This document shows, one piece after another, positions 49,610-57,554 of a stretch of 64,000 nt of DNA. The stretch is from Cauispirillum nitrogeniifigens. GTDB taxonomy: Bacteria > Pseudomonadota > Alphaproteobacteria > Rhodospirillales > Rhodospirillaceae. The notes below the pieces were generated by a model. The model worked only from the letters and a program-made list of their open reading frames with translations. It ran no database searches and was not told the DNA's origin. The translations under genes were made by a program, and so were the position numbers. How positions within the stretch are numbered: the first letter of the stretch is position 1; every line of letters begins with the position of its first letter. The stretch covers positions 372,001 to 436,000 of the forward strand of contig NZ_JBLOOT010000004.1 in assembly GCF_049800675.1 (NCBI RefSeq), written 5' to 3'.

Positions 49610-50488
49610 ATGAGCGATGACTTCGCGCGCCCCGTGCACCGTCCGGTGAGCGCCATCCTCTATGCCGCCAACCGCTTCACGGCCGACATCCTGATGTCGT
49701 GGCTGGGGGCGGCGGGCGCGCAGTGGGGCGTCGAGGCGGTGGCGCTGCCCGACGCCGACGTGCCGCCGGGGCCGGCGGTGCGGCGCCATGACCTGGTGAT
49801 CCTGGGGAGCCTGCTCGAAGACCGCGACGAGTCCGCGCTGCTGGCCCTGATGCGGCGGCTAGGGGCGCGTCACCCGGCGGCGCCGGTGGTCGTCATCTCC
49901 GATCAGTTCGATGCGGCGCGCGTGCGCACCTGCCTTGCCGAAGGCGCGCGCGGCTTCATCCCCGCGACGACCCCCCCGCAGGTCGCCATGGCCGCCCTGA
50001 CCCTGGTGGTGACCGGCGGCACCTATGTCCCGGCTCTGGTCCTGGAAGGCGAGGCGGTGGCGGGGGCGTCCGCCTCGGCCCGTCCGTCCGGTCAGGGCGA
50101 CGCGCGGCAGCAACCCGCCGCGCCGCATGCCGCCATTTCGGGCAACGGCTCCCCTCCCACCCCCACCTCCACCTCCACCTCCACCCCTGGCAATGGCTCC
50201 GGCCCCGGCAACAGCCCCGGCAACAGCCCCGGCAACGGCGGGCTGGTGCCGCTGGAGAGTGGTGATCCCGGATGGCAGCGCCTGGGACTGACGCCGCGCG
50301 AGAAGGATGTGCTGGCGCTGCTCAGCCGGGGCCATAGCAACCGGCAGATCGCCCGCGCCCTGACCATCTCGGAGAACACCGCCATGGTCCACGTGCGCAA
50401 CCTGATGCGCAAGCTGGGGGCGACGAACCGCACGCAGGCCGTGTTCAACGCCCGCCGGGCGCTGAACCACCCCGACGGCCTGGAATAA
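49610..50488 (+). CDS. LuxR/NarL-type regulator with Asp-less receiver domain
   Basis: A 292-residue regulator. Residues 10-125 have a receiver-like fold, but the strand where the phosphoacceptor Asp should be reads HDLVILGSLLED, with Gly in that place, so aspartyl phosphorylation is unlikely. A long low-complexity linker (about 150-220) has Pro-Thr-Ser and Gly-Asn-Ser repeats. The C-terminal LuxR helix-turn-helix is clear: LTPREKDVLALLSRGHSNRQ and MVHVRNLMRKLGATNRTQAV. It is convergent with a second regulator of the same type (21 bp between stops) and lies beside the secretion locus, which it probably controls. Confidence 0.88.
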   Translation: MSDDFARPVHRPVSAILYAANRFTADILMSWLGAAGAQWGVEAVALPDADVPPGPAVRRHDLVILGSLLEDRDESALLALMRRLGARHPAAPVVVISDQFDAARVRTCLAEGARGFIPATTPPQVAMAALTLVVTGGTYVPALVLEGEAVAGASASARPSGQGDARQQPAAPHAAISGNGSPPTPTSTSTSTPGNGSGPGNSPGNSPGNGGLVPLESGDPGWQRLGLTPREKDVLALLSRGHSNRQIARALTISENTAMVHVRNLMRKLGATNRTQAVFNARRALNHPDGLE

Positions 50489-50509
50489 AAATCCGATAAA
50501 AAAGAAGTC

Positions 50510-51349
50510 TCAGGACGAGGAGGAGGGGAACGGCGGCCGCGCCAGGCGCAGGTGTGCCGCCTCCGCGGCATAGGGCCGCGCGGCGAAGGCGGGTGTGGTT
50601 TCCACGTCTTCAAAGCTGGCGGCTTCGGTGCGGTTGGCCGCTCGCAGCTTGCGCAGGATGCGGCGGACGTGAACCTTCACCGTGTTCTCGGAAATACCCA
50701 TCTCGTGGGCGATGATCTTGTTGGGCTTGCCCTCGCGCAGGCGCAGCAGGACCTGTGTTTCCCGTGCCGTCAGGGCGGTCTCCGTCGGCGGTGCCAGGGG
50801 GCGCAGGACGGGGGAGGAGGCGATCGGGCGCGGCATCGGACGGACGGAAACCGACGCCCGCAGGACAGGCCGCGCCGCCGGTGACGGGGGCAGGGCGGGG
50901 GCCGCCGGACCCAGCATTCCGGGGCCGATGAAGACAGCCCCGCCGATGATCAGCCGCAGGGCGACCATCAGATCCTCGGCGCCGACCGCCGGGCCGATGC
51001 AGCCGCGCACGCCGAGGTCGAGGATGTCAGCCGGAAGCGGGGTCAGGCCGCCGCGCAGCACCAACGCGACCGGCGCCGCCCGCAGGCTCCCGCCCAGGTC
51101 CTTCAGCCGCCGCAGGGCACCGGGCAGGGATGCGGCGTCGGCACCGGGGTTGAACAGGATGACGTCCAGAGGCGTCCCGGCATGGCCGGCGGCGTCCTTC
51201 AGGTCGCGGGCCTCGATCACGCGCAGGGCCGGAAGCCCTGTGCACAGGAGCCGCGCCATGCTGCGGCGGGTGAGGTCCTGGCCGTCGATGAGAAGGATTG
51301 CGCCTATGGCGGTCGCTCGCGCCTGGCGCGTCGCGTCACCCGTTTCCAT
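50510..51349 (-). CDS. LuxR/NarL-type regulator with atypical receiver domain
   Basis: A 279-residue regulator. The receiver-like N-terminus (AILLIDGQDLTRRSMARLL) has one acidic residue in place of the usual pair, and the acceptor strand reads LDVILFNPGAD with Phe-Asn instead of Asp. A Pro/Ala-rich linker (about 150-200) precedes the LuxR helix-turn-helix (TARETQVLLRLREGKPNKII and NTVKVHVRRILRKLRAANRT). The ATG at 51347-51349 follows ggagg; the open frame runs further upstream without support. Together with the convergent regulator it frames the right end of the secretion locus. It might instead belong to the hup regulators next to it, but those form a complete pair already. Confidence 0.87.
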   Translation of the reverse strand: METGDATRQARATAIGAILLIDGQDLTRRSMARLLCTGLPALRVIEARDLKDAAGHAGTPLDVILFNPGADAASLPGALRRLKDLGGSLRAAPVALVLRGGLTPLPADILDLGVRGCIGPAVGAEDLMVALRLIIGGAVFIGPGMLGPAAPALPPSPAARPVLRASVSVRPMPRPIASSPVLRPLAPPTETALTARETQVLLRLREGKPNKIIAHEMGISENTVKVHVRRILRKLRAANRTEAASFEDVETTPAFAARPYAAEAAHLRLARPPFPSSSS

Positions 51350-51607
51350 GGCTGCCTCCAAAGGATCCCTGTACGGGCGGCTGGTGCCGCTGATTGCGTC
51401 CGGCTTGGGCGCCGGTTCGGGGAGGCATTTTACAGGACTTTTATGCAACTTCACGTATTCCCATAGGGGGTGCGACCAATGCACTGCCCCGCCGTCGCCG
51501 CCGGTGCGCCCAATGAGTCCGCCCCCTCCCATTGAGCGTGGGGCGGCCGGCTCATGGTGTCTAGGAAGCGGGAAGGCGGGGGGTGGGATCTTCTTCCGAC
51601 CGGCGTT

Positions 51608-52951
51608 TCACGCCGCGGGAAGGGTGAAGCGGAAGCGGGCGCCGCCGGGCGGGGGCAGGGTTTCCACCGTCAGGACGCCGCCATGGTCGCGGATGATGCC
51701 GTAGCTGATCCACAGGCCCAGCCCTGTGCCCTGGCCGACCGCCTTGGTGGTGAAGAAGGGATCGAAGACCTTGAGCAGGTGGTCGTCGGGGATGCCCGGC
51801 CCGTTGTCCTCCACCGCCACCCAGGCCATGCCGTCGTCCCCCCGGCCGGCGGTGATGCGCACCCGCCCGTCGCGCCGCGCGCCCACGGCGTCCAGGGCGT
51901 TCTCCACCAGATTCACCACCACCTGATGCAACTGTCCGGCATGGCCCAACGCGATCAGCCCGGCGGGGGGAGCGCAGTCCACCGGCGCCGCCCGTTCGCG
52001 CCCCCGCGCCGCCCAGTGGGCGGCAGTGGAGATGACGCCGGCGAGGTCCAGGCGTTCCGGCTCCCCCTGGCTGGAGAACGACAGCCGGCGCAGGTTCTTG
52101 ACGATGTCGGACACCCGCACCGCGCCCTCCAGGGTGCCGTCGATCAGCGGCCCCAGGTCGCCCACCAGCTTGTCGATGCGCAGATCCCTGCGCAGCCGCT
52201 CGCGCTCCGCCGTGTCGGCGCCGCCGTGGATGGCGCGGAGGTAGGTGTCCAGCCGCTCGCGGTAGCGGGCCAGGGTATGGACGTTGCCGTAGACGAAGCT
52301 GATGGGGTTGTTCAGCTCATGCGCCACCCCGGCCACCAGCCGCCCGAGCGAGGCCATCTTCTCCGACTGCACCAGTTGCTGCTGCGCCTGCTTCAGCTCC
52401 GCATGGGCGGCATTCAGCGCCTGGTAGGCGCGGCGCAGTTCGCCCACCGGGCGGCCGATGAGGACATGCCCGGCCGGTCGCCCGCGGGCGTCGAAGCGGG
52501 TCGAGCAGTTGACGGCCACCGGGTCGGACAGGCCGCCGGCGGTGTGCAGGCGCACTTCCACGTCGCTGGCGCCGCTGAGCAGGGTGCAGAAGCCGCGCGG
52601 CAGGCTGGCGTCGTCGGCGAGCAGGTCGCCGATGGGGCGGTCGAGCAGTTCGCCCTCGGCCAGGCCGGTCAGGTCCACCAGCGCCTTGTTGACCTGCTGC
52701 ACGCGGCCCGACTGGTCGCAGACGATCAGCACGTCGCTGACCGACGACACCACGCTGGTGATGAACTGCTGGGCTTCCTCCAGGGCGGCGTTCTTGCGCT
52801 CCAGGTCGACCTCGTGGCGGATGAGGTCGGAATAGACCTCCTCCATCTTGCGGATGACCTCGATCCACGCCGCTTCCTGCAAGGCGTCGCCGCCTTCGGG
52901 CGGGGGCGGGAAGGCGGGCGGCGTGGAGAAGGGGGGCGGGGCGCCGGTCAT
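51608..52951 (-). CDS. hupT: Hydrogenase-linked sensor histidine kinase HupT/HoxJ-like
   Basis: A 447-residue soluble kinase with no membrane segments. Coiled coil (about 25-65), PAS domain (about 62-180, VSDVLIVCDQSGRVQQVN), HisKA with the phospho-His211 in LVAGVAHELNNPISFV, and HATPase with NLVENALDA, VEDNGPGIPDD, FDPFFTTKAVGQGTGLGLWI. In Rhodobacter and Ralstonia, HupT/HoxJ receives the H2 signal from a regulatory hydrogenase (HupUV/HoxBC) through its PAS domain. No hupUV is in the window. The start overlaps the hupR stop (ATGA). Confidence 0.87.
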   Translation of the reverse strand: MTGAPPPFSTPPAFPPPPEGGDALQEAAWIEVIRKMEEVYSDLIRHEVDLERKNAALEEAQQFITSVVSSVSDVLIVCDQSGRVQQVNKALVDLTGLAEGELLDRPIGDLLADDASLPRGFCTLLSGASDVEVRLHTAGGLSDPVAVNCSTRFDARGRPAGHVLIGRPVGELRRAYQALNAAHAELKQAQQQLVQSEKMASLGRLVAGVAHELNNPISFVYGNVHTLARYRERLDTYLRAIHGGADTAERERLRRDLRIDKLVGDLGPLIDGTLEGAVRVSDIVKNLRRLSFSSQGEPERLDLAGVISTAAHWAARGRERAAPVDCAPPAGLIALGHAGQLHQVVVNLVENALDAVGARRDGRVRITAGRGDDGMAWVAVEDNGPGIPDDHLLKVFDPFFTTKAVGQGTGLGLWISYGIIRDHGGVLTVETLPPPGGARFRFTLPAA

Positions 52952-54366
52952 GCCCGCTCAATCCCATAGCGTTGCAGCTTGCCGCGCAGGCCGACGCGCG
53001 ACAGGCCCAGGTCGTCGGCCACGCGGGAGATGTTCCAGCCGTGGCGGTGCAGGGCCTCGGCCAGCAGGCGGGCTTCCAGGGCCTCGACGTGGTCCTTGAG
53101 GGTGCCGGCGAAACCCTGGGCGGCCGGCGCGGAGCGGCGGATGGCCGGCGACAGCAGATCGACGTCGATCTCCGCGTTTTCGGCCAGGGCGACCACGCGG
53201 CTGATCTCGTTCTGCAACTCGCGCACGTTGCCGGGCCAGGAGTGGGCGCACAGGCGGGCCAGGGCGGCCGGAGTGAACGCCGGCACCGGCTTGTTGAAGG
53301 CCCTGGCGGCCTCGGCCAGGAGCAGGTCGGACAGCAGCGGCACGTCCATCGGCCGGTCGCGCAGCGGCGGCATGTGGATGGGGAAGGCGGCGAGGCGGTA
53401 GTACAGGTCGCGGCGGAAGCGCCCGGCGGCGACCTCGTCCTCCAGCGTGCGGTTGGTGGCCGAGATGACGCGCACGTCGATCTTGCGGGTCAGCCGGGCG
53501 CCGAGCGGGCGGATCTCGCCTTCCTGCAACACGCGCAGCAGCTTGACCTGGAAGGCCGGCGACGTCTCGCCGATCTCGTCGAGGAACACGGTGCCGCCGT
53601 TGGCGCGCTCGAACAGGCCGATGCGGTCCTCGTAGGCGCCGGTGAAGGCGCCCTTCTTGGAGCCGAACAGTTCGGACTCCAGCAACTGGTCGGGCAGGGC
53701 GCCGCAGTTCTCCACCACGAAGGGCTTGTCGGCCCGCGCCGAGGTGTAGTGGATGGCGCGCGCCAGAAGCTCCTTGCCGGTCCCCGACTCGCCCGTGAGC
53801 AGGACCGAGATGTCGTAGCCGGCGATGCGCTGGGCCAGGGCCACGGCCTCGGCCACCGGCGACGATGGCGCGTGGACGATGCGGTCGAAGTGGTGGGCCT
53901 GGCGCAGCACCCGCTTCTTGTCGGCCACCGCCCGTTGCAGGCTGGCGGTGCTGACCTTGATCTCCAGGCCGGCGGTCTCGTTGTCGCGTTGCAGCCGGTA
54001 AAGGTTGACGGCGTCCCGCACGGTCGCCAGCAGGGCGTCGGGCTCCCACGGCTTGGTGATGTAGCGGTAGATGCCCGCCTCGTTGACCCCGGCGATGATG
54101 TCTTCCGACGCGGTGTAGCCCGACAGGATCATGCGCACCGGGTCGGGCCACTGGTCGCGCACCTGCTTGAGGAACTCCACGCCCTGGCGGCCGGGCATGC
54201 GCTGGTCGCAGAGGATGACGTGGACCATCTCGGACACAAGATGCGCCTCGGCTTCCTCGGCATTGGCGGCGCGCAGCACCTCGAACTCGTCGGACAGCAC
54301 GCGCTCCAGCGCCTCTTGCGAGCGCACCTCGTCGTCGATCACCAGGACAATGGGAAGGTCGGTCAT
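52948..54366 (-). CDS. hupR: NtrC-family response regulator HupR/HoxA-like
   Basis: A 472-residue activator. Receiver domain with acceptor Asp54 (VILCDQRMPGRQGVEFL), central AAA+ domain with Walker A LLTGESGTGKELLARAI, GAFTGA loop (SKKGAFTGAYEDR) and Walker B ANGGTVFLDEIGETS, and a C-terminal Fis-type helix-turn-helix (HRHGWNISRVADDLGLSR). The intact GAFTGA loop indicates sigma-54 competence. The ATG at 54364-54366 gives a normal receiver start. With HupT it should control hup structural gene transcription in response to H2; the adjacent hup/hyp operon on the same strand supports this. Confidence 0.9.
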   Translation of the reverse strand: MTDLPIVLVIDDEVRSQEALERVLSDEFEVLRAANAEEAEAHLVSEMVHVILCDQRMPGRQGVEFLKQVRDQWPDPVRMILSGYTASEDIIAGVNEAGIYRYITKPWEPDALLATVRDAVNLYRLQRDNETAGLEIKVSTASLQRAVADKKRVLRQAHHFDRIVHAPSSPVAEAVALAQRIAGYDISVLLTGESGTGKELLARAIHYTSARADKPFVVENCGALPDQLLESELFGSKKGAFTGAYEDRIGLFERANGGTVFLDEIGETSPAFQVKLLRVLQEGEIRPLGARLTRKIDVRVISATNRTLEDEVAAGRFRRDLYYRLAAFPIHMPPLRDRPMDVPLLSDLLLAEAARAFNKPVPAFTPAALARLCAHSWPGNVRELQNEISRVVALAENAEIDVDLLSPAIRRSAPAAQGFAGTLKDHVEALEARLLAEALHRHGWNISRVADDLGLSRVGLRGKLQRYGIERA

Positions 54367-54426
54367 GAAACGGCCAGCGCTGGAAGGGGAGCTTCCATAC
54401 TGTAACAGCATGATGGCCGGTGGTGC

Positions 54427-54465
54427 AAAAAGATGGCGGCGGCCGGGAGGGGGCCGCCGCCAAAA
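54427..54465 (-). terminator. Rho-independent terminator of the secreted-protein gene
   Basis: Read on the minus strand, an 11-bp GC-rich stem (54452-54462 with 54434-54444, loop of 7) is followed by atcttttt (54434 down to 54427). It lies 20 bp after the stop of the leftward secreted-protein gene. Confidence 0.85.
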
Positions 54466-54483
54466 GTCAGGGAGGAAAGGGCG

Positions 54484-54978
54484 TTACTGGCCCGGAGGCG
54501 GGCAGTTGGGGCCGGCGTTGTCGACGATCAGGCTCTTGGCGTCGAAGGACGAGCCGCTGAAGCTGACGAACTGCACGGGCATGAAGGTGGTGGGGTCGGT
54601 GAAGCTGGCGGTGAAGCCGTTGGGCAGGATGGAGGTGATGGTCGGGTAGTCGCAGGCCCACTTGCTTTCGCCGCTGGGCGTCGACTGCTTGGAGGACGCC
54701 GCGATCAGCCAGCAGGAGGTGCCGCCCTGGAGGGAGGCCGGGCCCATGCCGCTGGTCCAGTAGGAACCCGCGCCGTTGCCGTACTTGTTGTTCATCTTGG
54801 CGACGATGGTGCCGCTGGTGGTCGGATTGGTGGCCTGGGCGATGACGACGCCGACTTCGTTCTGCGACGCCGACTGGACGTTGGCGGTACCCTGGCCGCA
54901 GAAGTAGACGTCGGCGCGGGCTTCGGCGGCGGCGAAGACGGTGGCCAGGGCCAGGGTGGCAAGGAACGCACGCTTCAT
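54484..54978 (-). CDS. Secreted protein of unknown function
   Basis: A 164-residue protein with a clear Sec signal peptide (MKRAFLATLALATVFAAAEA, cleavage near ARA-DVYFCG). The mature part of about 140 residues is rich in Ser, Thr, Gly and Asn and has four cysteines (FCGQG, TSCWLI, WACDYP, PNCPPP) that may form two disulfides. No family recognised. It is an independent unit: terminator downstream, and upstream an AT-richer region (54990-55090) with a gtaaact/gtaaacg direct repeat. It sits between hypE and hupTR, splitting the hydrogenase locus; there is no sign that it serves hydrogen metabolism. Confidence 0.85.
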   Translation of the reverse strand: MKRAFLATLALATVFAAAEARADVYFCGQGTANVQSASQNEVGVVIAQATNPTTSGTIVAKMNNKYGNGAGSYWTSGMGPASLQGGTSCWLIAASSKQSTPSGESKWACDYPTITSILPNGFTASFTDPTTFMPVQFVSFSGSSFDAKSLIVDNAGPNCPPPGQ

Positions 54979-55114
54979 GGCTGATTTCCCCTCATGGATG
55001 TGGTGCGACTAAACTCGCCAAAAGAGAGTATGTCGTTTGGGGAGGGGCATAACCGCTAAAAATGTAAACTATGGTAAACGGCTTCTTTAAGTTGTAAGTG
55101 TGCCCGAAGGACCA

Positions 55115-55145
55115 GAGGCCGCCGGGTGGCTGTCCCGGCGGCCTC
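55115..55145 (-). terminator. Hairpin downstream of hypE
   Basis: gaggccgccggg (55115-55126) and cccggcggcctc (55134-55145) form a perfect 12-bp stem with a 7-base loop, 32 bp after the hypE stop. No T-run on the minus strand, but the position at the end of a 13-gene operon supports termination. Confidence 0.7.
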
Positions 55146-55177
55146 TTCCATATGCCCGCGATGAAATGGCCGATGCG

Positions 55178-56206
55178 TCAGCAGATGCGCGGCAACTGGT
55201 CCCCGGCGAGCCAGTCGACCACGCGGGTGCCGCCGAAGCTGGTTTCCATCTGCACGAAGGCATGGTCGTCGGCGGTCACGGTGCCGATGATGGCCGAGTC
55301 GGCGCCCAGCGGATGGGCCCGCAGGGCGGCCAGGGCGGCGGCGGCGTCCTCGGGCGGGACGATGGCGATCATCTTGCCTTCGTTGGCGACATAGAGCGGG
55401 TCGAGGCCCAGCAGTTCGCAGGCCCCGCGCACGGCCTCGCGCACCGGGATGGCGGCCTCGCGCAGCATGATGCCGACGCGCGACTGGTGGGTGATCTCGT
55501 TCAGGGTCGCGGCCAGGCCGCCGCGCGTGGGGTCGCGCAGCACCCGCACGCCGGGCACGGCGGCGACCAGACCGGCGACCAGCCCGTGCAGGGCGGCGCT
55601 GTCGGAGAGGATCTCCGTCTCGAAGCCCAGGCTTTCGCGCTGGCTCATCACCGCCACGCCGTGGTCGCCCAGGGTGCCGGAGATCAGCACCACGTCGCCG
55701 GGCCGGGCGCGGTCGCCGGACACGCTCACGCCCTCGGGCACGATGCCGATGCCGGCGGTGTTGATGAACACGCCGTCGCCCTTGCCGCGCTCGACCACCT
55801 TGGTGTCGCCGGTGATCACGGGCACCCCGGCCTCGCGCGAGGCGGCGGCCATGGAGTCGACGATGCGCTTGAGGTCGGTAAGCGGAAAGCCTTCCTCGAT
55901 GATGAAGCCGGCCGACAGGTACAGCGGCGTTGCGCCGGCCATGGCGACGTCGTTGACGGTGCCGTGCACGGCCAGCGAACCGATGTCGCCGCCGGGGAAG
56001 AACAGCGGCGAGATGACGTAGCTGTCGGTGCTCATGACCATGCGGCCCCCGGCGGGCACGTCAAAGGCTGCCTGATCGTTGGCCTGGCGCAGCAGCGGAT
56101 TGTCGAAGGCGGCGACGAAAAGCTGCTCGACGAGTTGCTGCATGGCCCGGCCGCCGGCGCCGTGCGACAGGTCGATGCGGCCGTTCTTGATGTCCAGGCG
56201 GGTCAT
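55178..56206 (-). CDS. hypE: Hydrogenase maturation protein HypE
   Basis: A 342-residue ATP-dependent dehydratase that turns the carbamoyl group received from HypF on its C-terminal Cys into the cyanide ligand of the [NiFe] active site. The C-terminus is PRIC, the required thiol. Other marks: DLSHGAGGRAMQQLVEQ, VHGTVNDVAMAGATPLYLSAG, TGDTKVVERGKGDGVFINTAG, LRDPTRGGLAATLNE. Start overlaps the hypD stop (ATGA). Last gene of the hyp operon. Confidence 0.96.
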   Translation of the reverse strand: MTRLDIKNGRIDLSHGAGGRAMQQLVEQLFVAAFDNPLLRQANDQAAFDVPAGGRMVMSTDSYVISPLFFPGGDIGSLAVHGTVNDVAMAGATPLYLSAGFIIEEGFPLTDLKRIVDSMAAASREAGVPVITGDTKVVERGKGDGVFINTAGIGIVPEGVSVSGDRARPGDVVLISGTLGDHGVAVMSQRESLGFETEILSDSAALHGLVAGLVAAVPGVRVLRDPTRGGLAATLNEITHQSRVGIMLREAAIPVREAVRGACELLGLDPLYVANEGKMIAIVPPEDAAAALAALRAHPLGADSAIIGTVTADDHAFVQMETSFGGTRVVDWLAGDQLPRIC

Positions 56207-57321
56207 GCGCTCTTCTTCTCCCGGAAGCGTCCATAGGTCCAGTGGGCGGCACAGGCGCCCTCGGCCGAAACCATGCACGACCCCATGGGGCTTTCGGGCG
56301 TGCAGGCGGTGCCGAACAGCTTGCAGTCGGCGGGCTTCTTGATGCCGCGCAGGATGGCGCCGCATTCGCAGCTCTTGATGTCGGGAACCGAGGCGGTGGG
56401 CATGTCGAACCGTTCCTCGGCGTCCCAGGCGGCGAACTCCGGCCGGATGCGCAGGGCGGACGACGGCACCATCCCCAGGCCGCGCCATTCAAAGGTATCG
56501 CGCAGGGTGAACACCTCGTCCACCAGCGCCTGCGCCTTGCGGTTGCCGTCGCGTGTGACGGCGCGGGAGAACTCGTTCTCCACCTCGGCGCGGCCGTCGT
56601 TGACCTGACGCACCAGCATGAGGATGGCCTGCATGACGTCCAGCGGCTCGAAGCCGGCGATGACCACGGGCTTGCCGTACTGCTCGGAAAACGGCTCGTA
56701 GGGCCGGGAGCCGATGACGGTGGAAACGTGCGCCGGGCCGACGAAGCCGTCCAGGGACACGCCCGCCGTGTCCCCCAGGATGGCGTGCATGGCCGACGGC
56801 GTCAGGACATGGTTGCACACCACTGAGAAGTTCTTCAGGTCCAGGGCCTGGGCCTGCTTCAGGGCGACGGCGGTGGGCGGCGTGGTGGTCTCGAAGCCGA
56901 TGGCGAAGAAGATGACCTGCCGGCCGGGATTGTCCTGGGCCATCTTCACGGCGTCGGCAGTGGACCACAGCATGCGCACGTCCGCCCCCTCGGCCTTGGC
57001 CTTCAGCAGGCTGGCGCGGTGCGAGCCGGGCACGCGCAAGAGGTCGCCGTAGGTGCACAGGATGACGCCGGGCTGGCGCGCCAGGGCGATGGCGGCGTCG
57101 ATGCGCCCCACCGGCAGGACGCAGACCGGGCAGCCGGGGCCGTGAATGAGCTGCACCCCCGGCGGCAGCAGGTCTTCCAGGCCATAGCGGGAGATGGCGT
57201 GGGTGTGGCCGCCGCAGAACTCCATGATGTTGTAGCGGCGGTCGGGGCGGACCTCCGCCGTGATGGTGGCGGCGAGGCCCTTGGCCAGCGCGCCGTCGCG
57301 GAACTCGTCGACGTACTTCAT
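56203..57321 (-). CDS. hypD: Hydrogenase maturation protein HypD
   Basis: A 372-residue iron-sulfur protein that, with HypC, holds the Fe(CN)2CO intermediate. Conserved parts: EFCGGHTHAISRYGL, HGPGCPVCVLP (redox cysteines), IGFETTTPPTAVALKQA, and the cluster-binding C-terminal cysteines including SCECGAILRG. Length is standard. It overlaps hypC and hypE by ATGA junctions. Confidence 0.96.
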   Translation of the reverse strand: MKYVDEFRDGALAKGLAATITAEVRPDRRYNIMEFCGGHTHAISRYGLEDLLPPGVQLIHGPGCPVCVLPVGRIDAAIALARQPGVILCTYGDLLRVPGSHRASLLKAKAEGADVRMLWSTADAVKMAQDNPGRQVIFFAIGFETTTPPTAVALKQAQALDLKNFSVVCNHVLTPSAMHAILGDTAGVSLDGFVGPAHVSTVIGSRPYEPFSEQYGKPVVIAGFEPLDVMQAILMLVRQVNDGRAEVENEFSRAVTRDGNRKAQALVDEVFTLRDTFEWRGLGMVPSSALRIRPEFAAWDAEERFDMPTASVPDIKSCECGAILRGIKKPADCKLFGTACTPESPMGSCMVSAEGACAAHWTYGRFREKKSA

Positions 57322-57554
57322 GCCGGCGCTCCCTGCTCCAGCGTTGCCATCTCGGCGAACAGGGCCAGGGTGCGGGCGGCTTCCTCGGGGTCCAGCTTGG
57401 ACAGGGCATAGCCGACGTGCACGATGACGTAGTCACCGGCGGTCACGTCGGCCACCAGGGCGAGGGAGATTTCCTTGCGCACGCCGCCCAGTTCGACGAC
57501 GGCGGTGTCGTCGGGCAGGACCTCCTTGACCAGGGCAGGCAGGGCGAGACACAT
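57318..57554 (-). CDS. hypC: Hydrogenase maturation chaperone HypC
   Basis: A 78-residue chaperone starting MCLALPALVKEV; after removal of the Met, the N-terminal Cys binds the iron intermediate and the immature large subunit. The core ADVTAGDYVIVHVGYALSKLDPEEA is typical. It starts one base into the stop of the HypF-like gene and overlaps hypD by 4 bp. A paralogue, HupF, is encoded in the upstream hup half. Confidence 0.95.
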   Translation of the reverse strand: MCLALPALVKEVLPDDTAVVELGGVRKEISLALVADVTAGDYVIVHVGYALSKLDPEEAARTLALFAEMATLEQGAPA

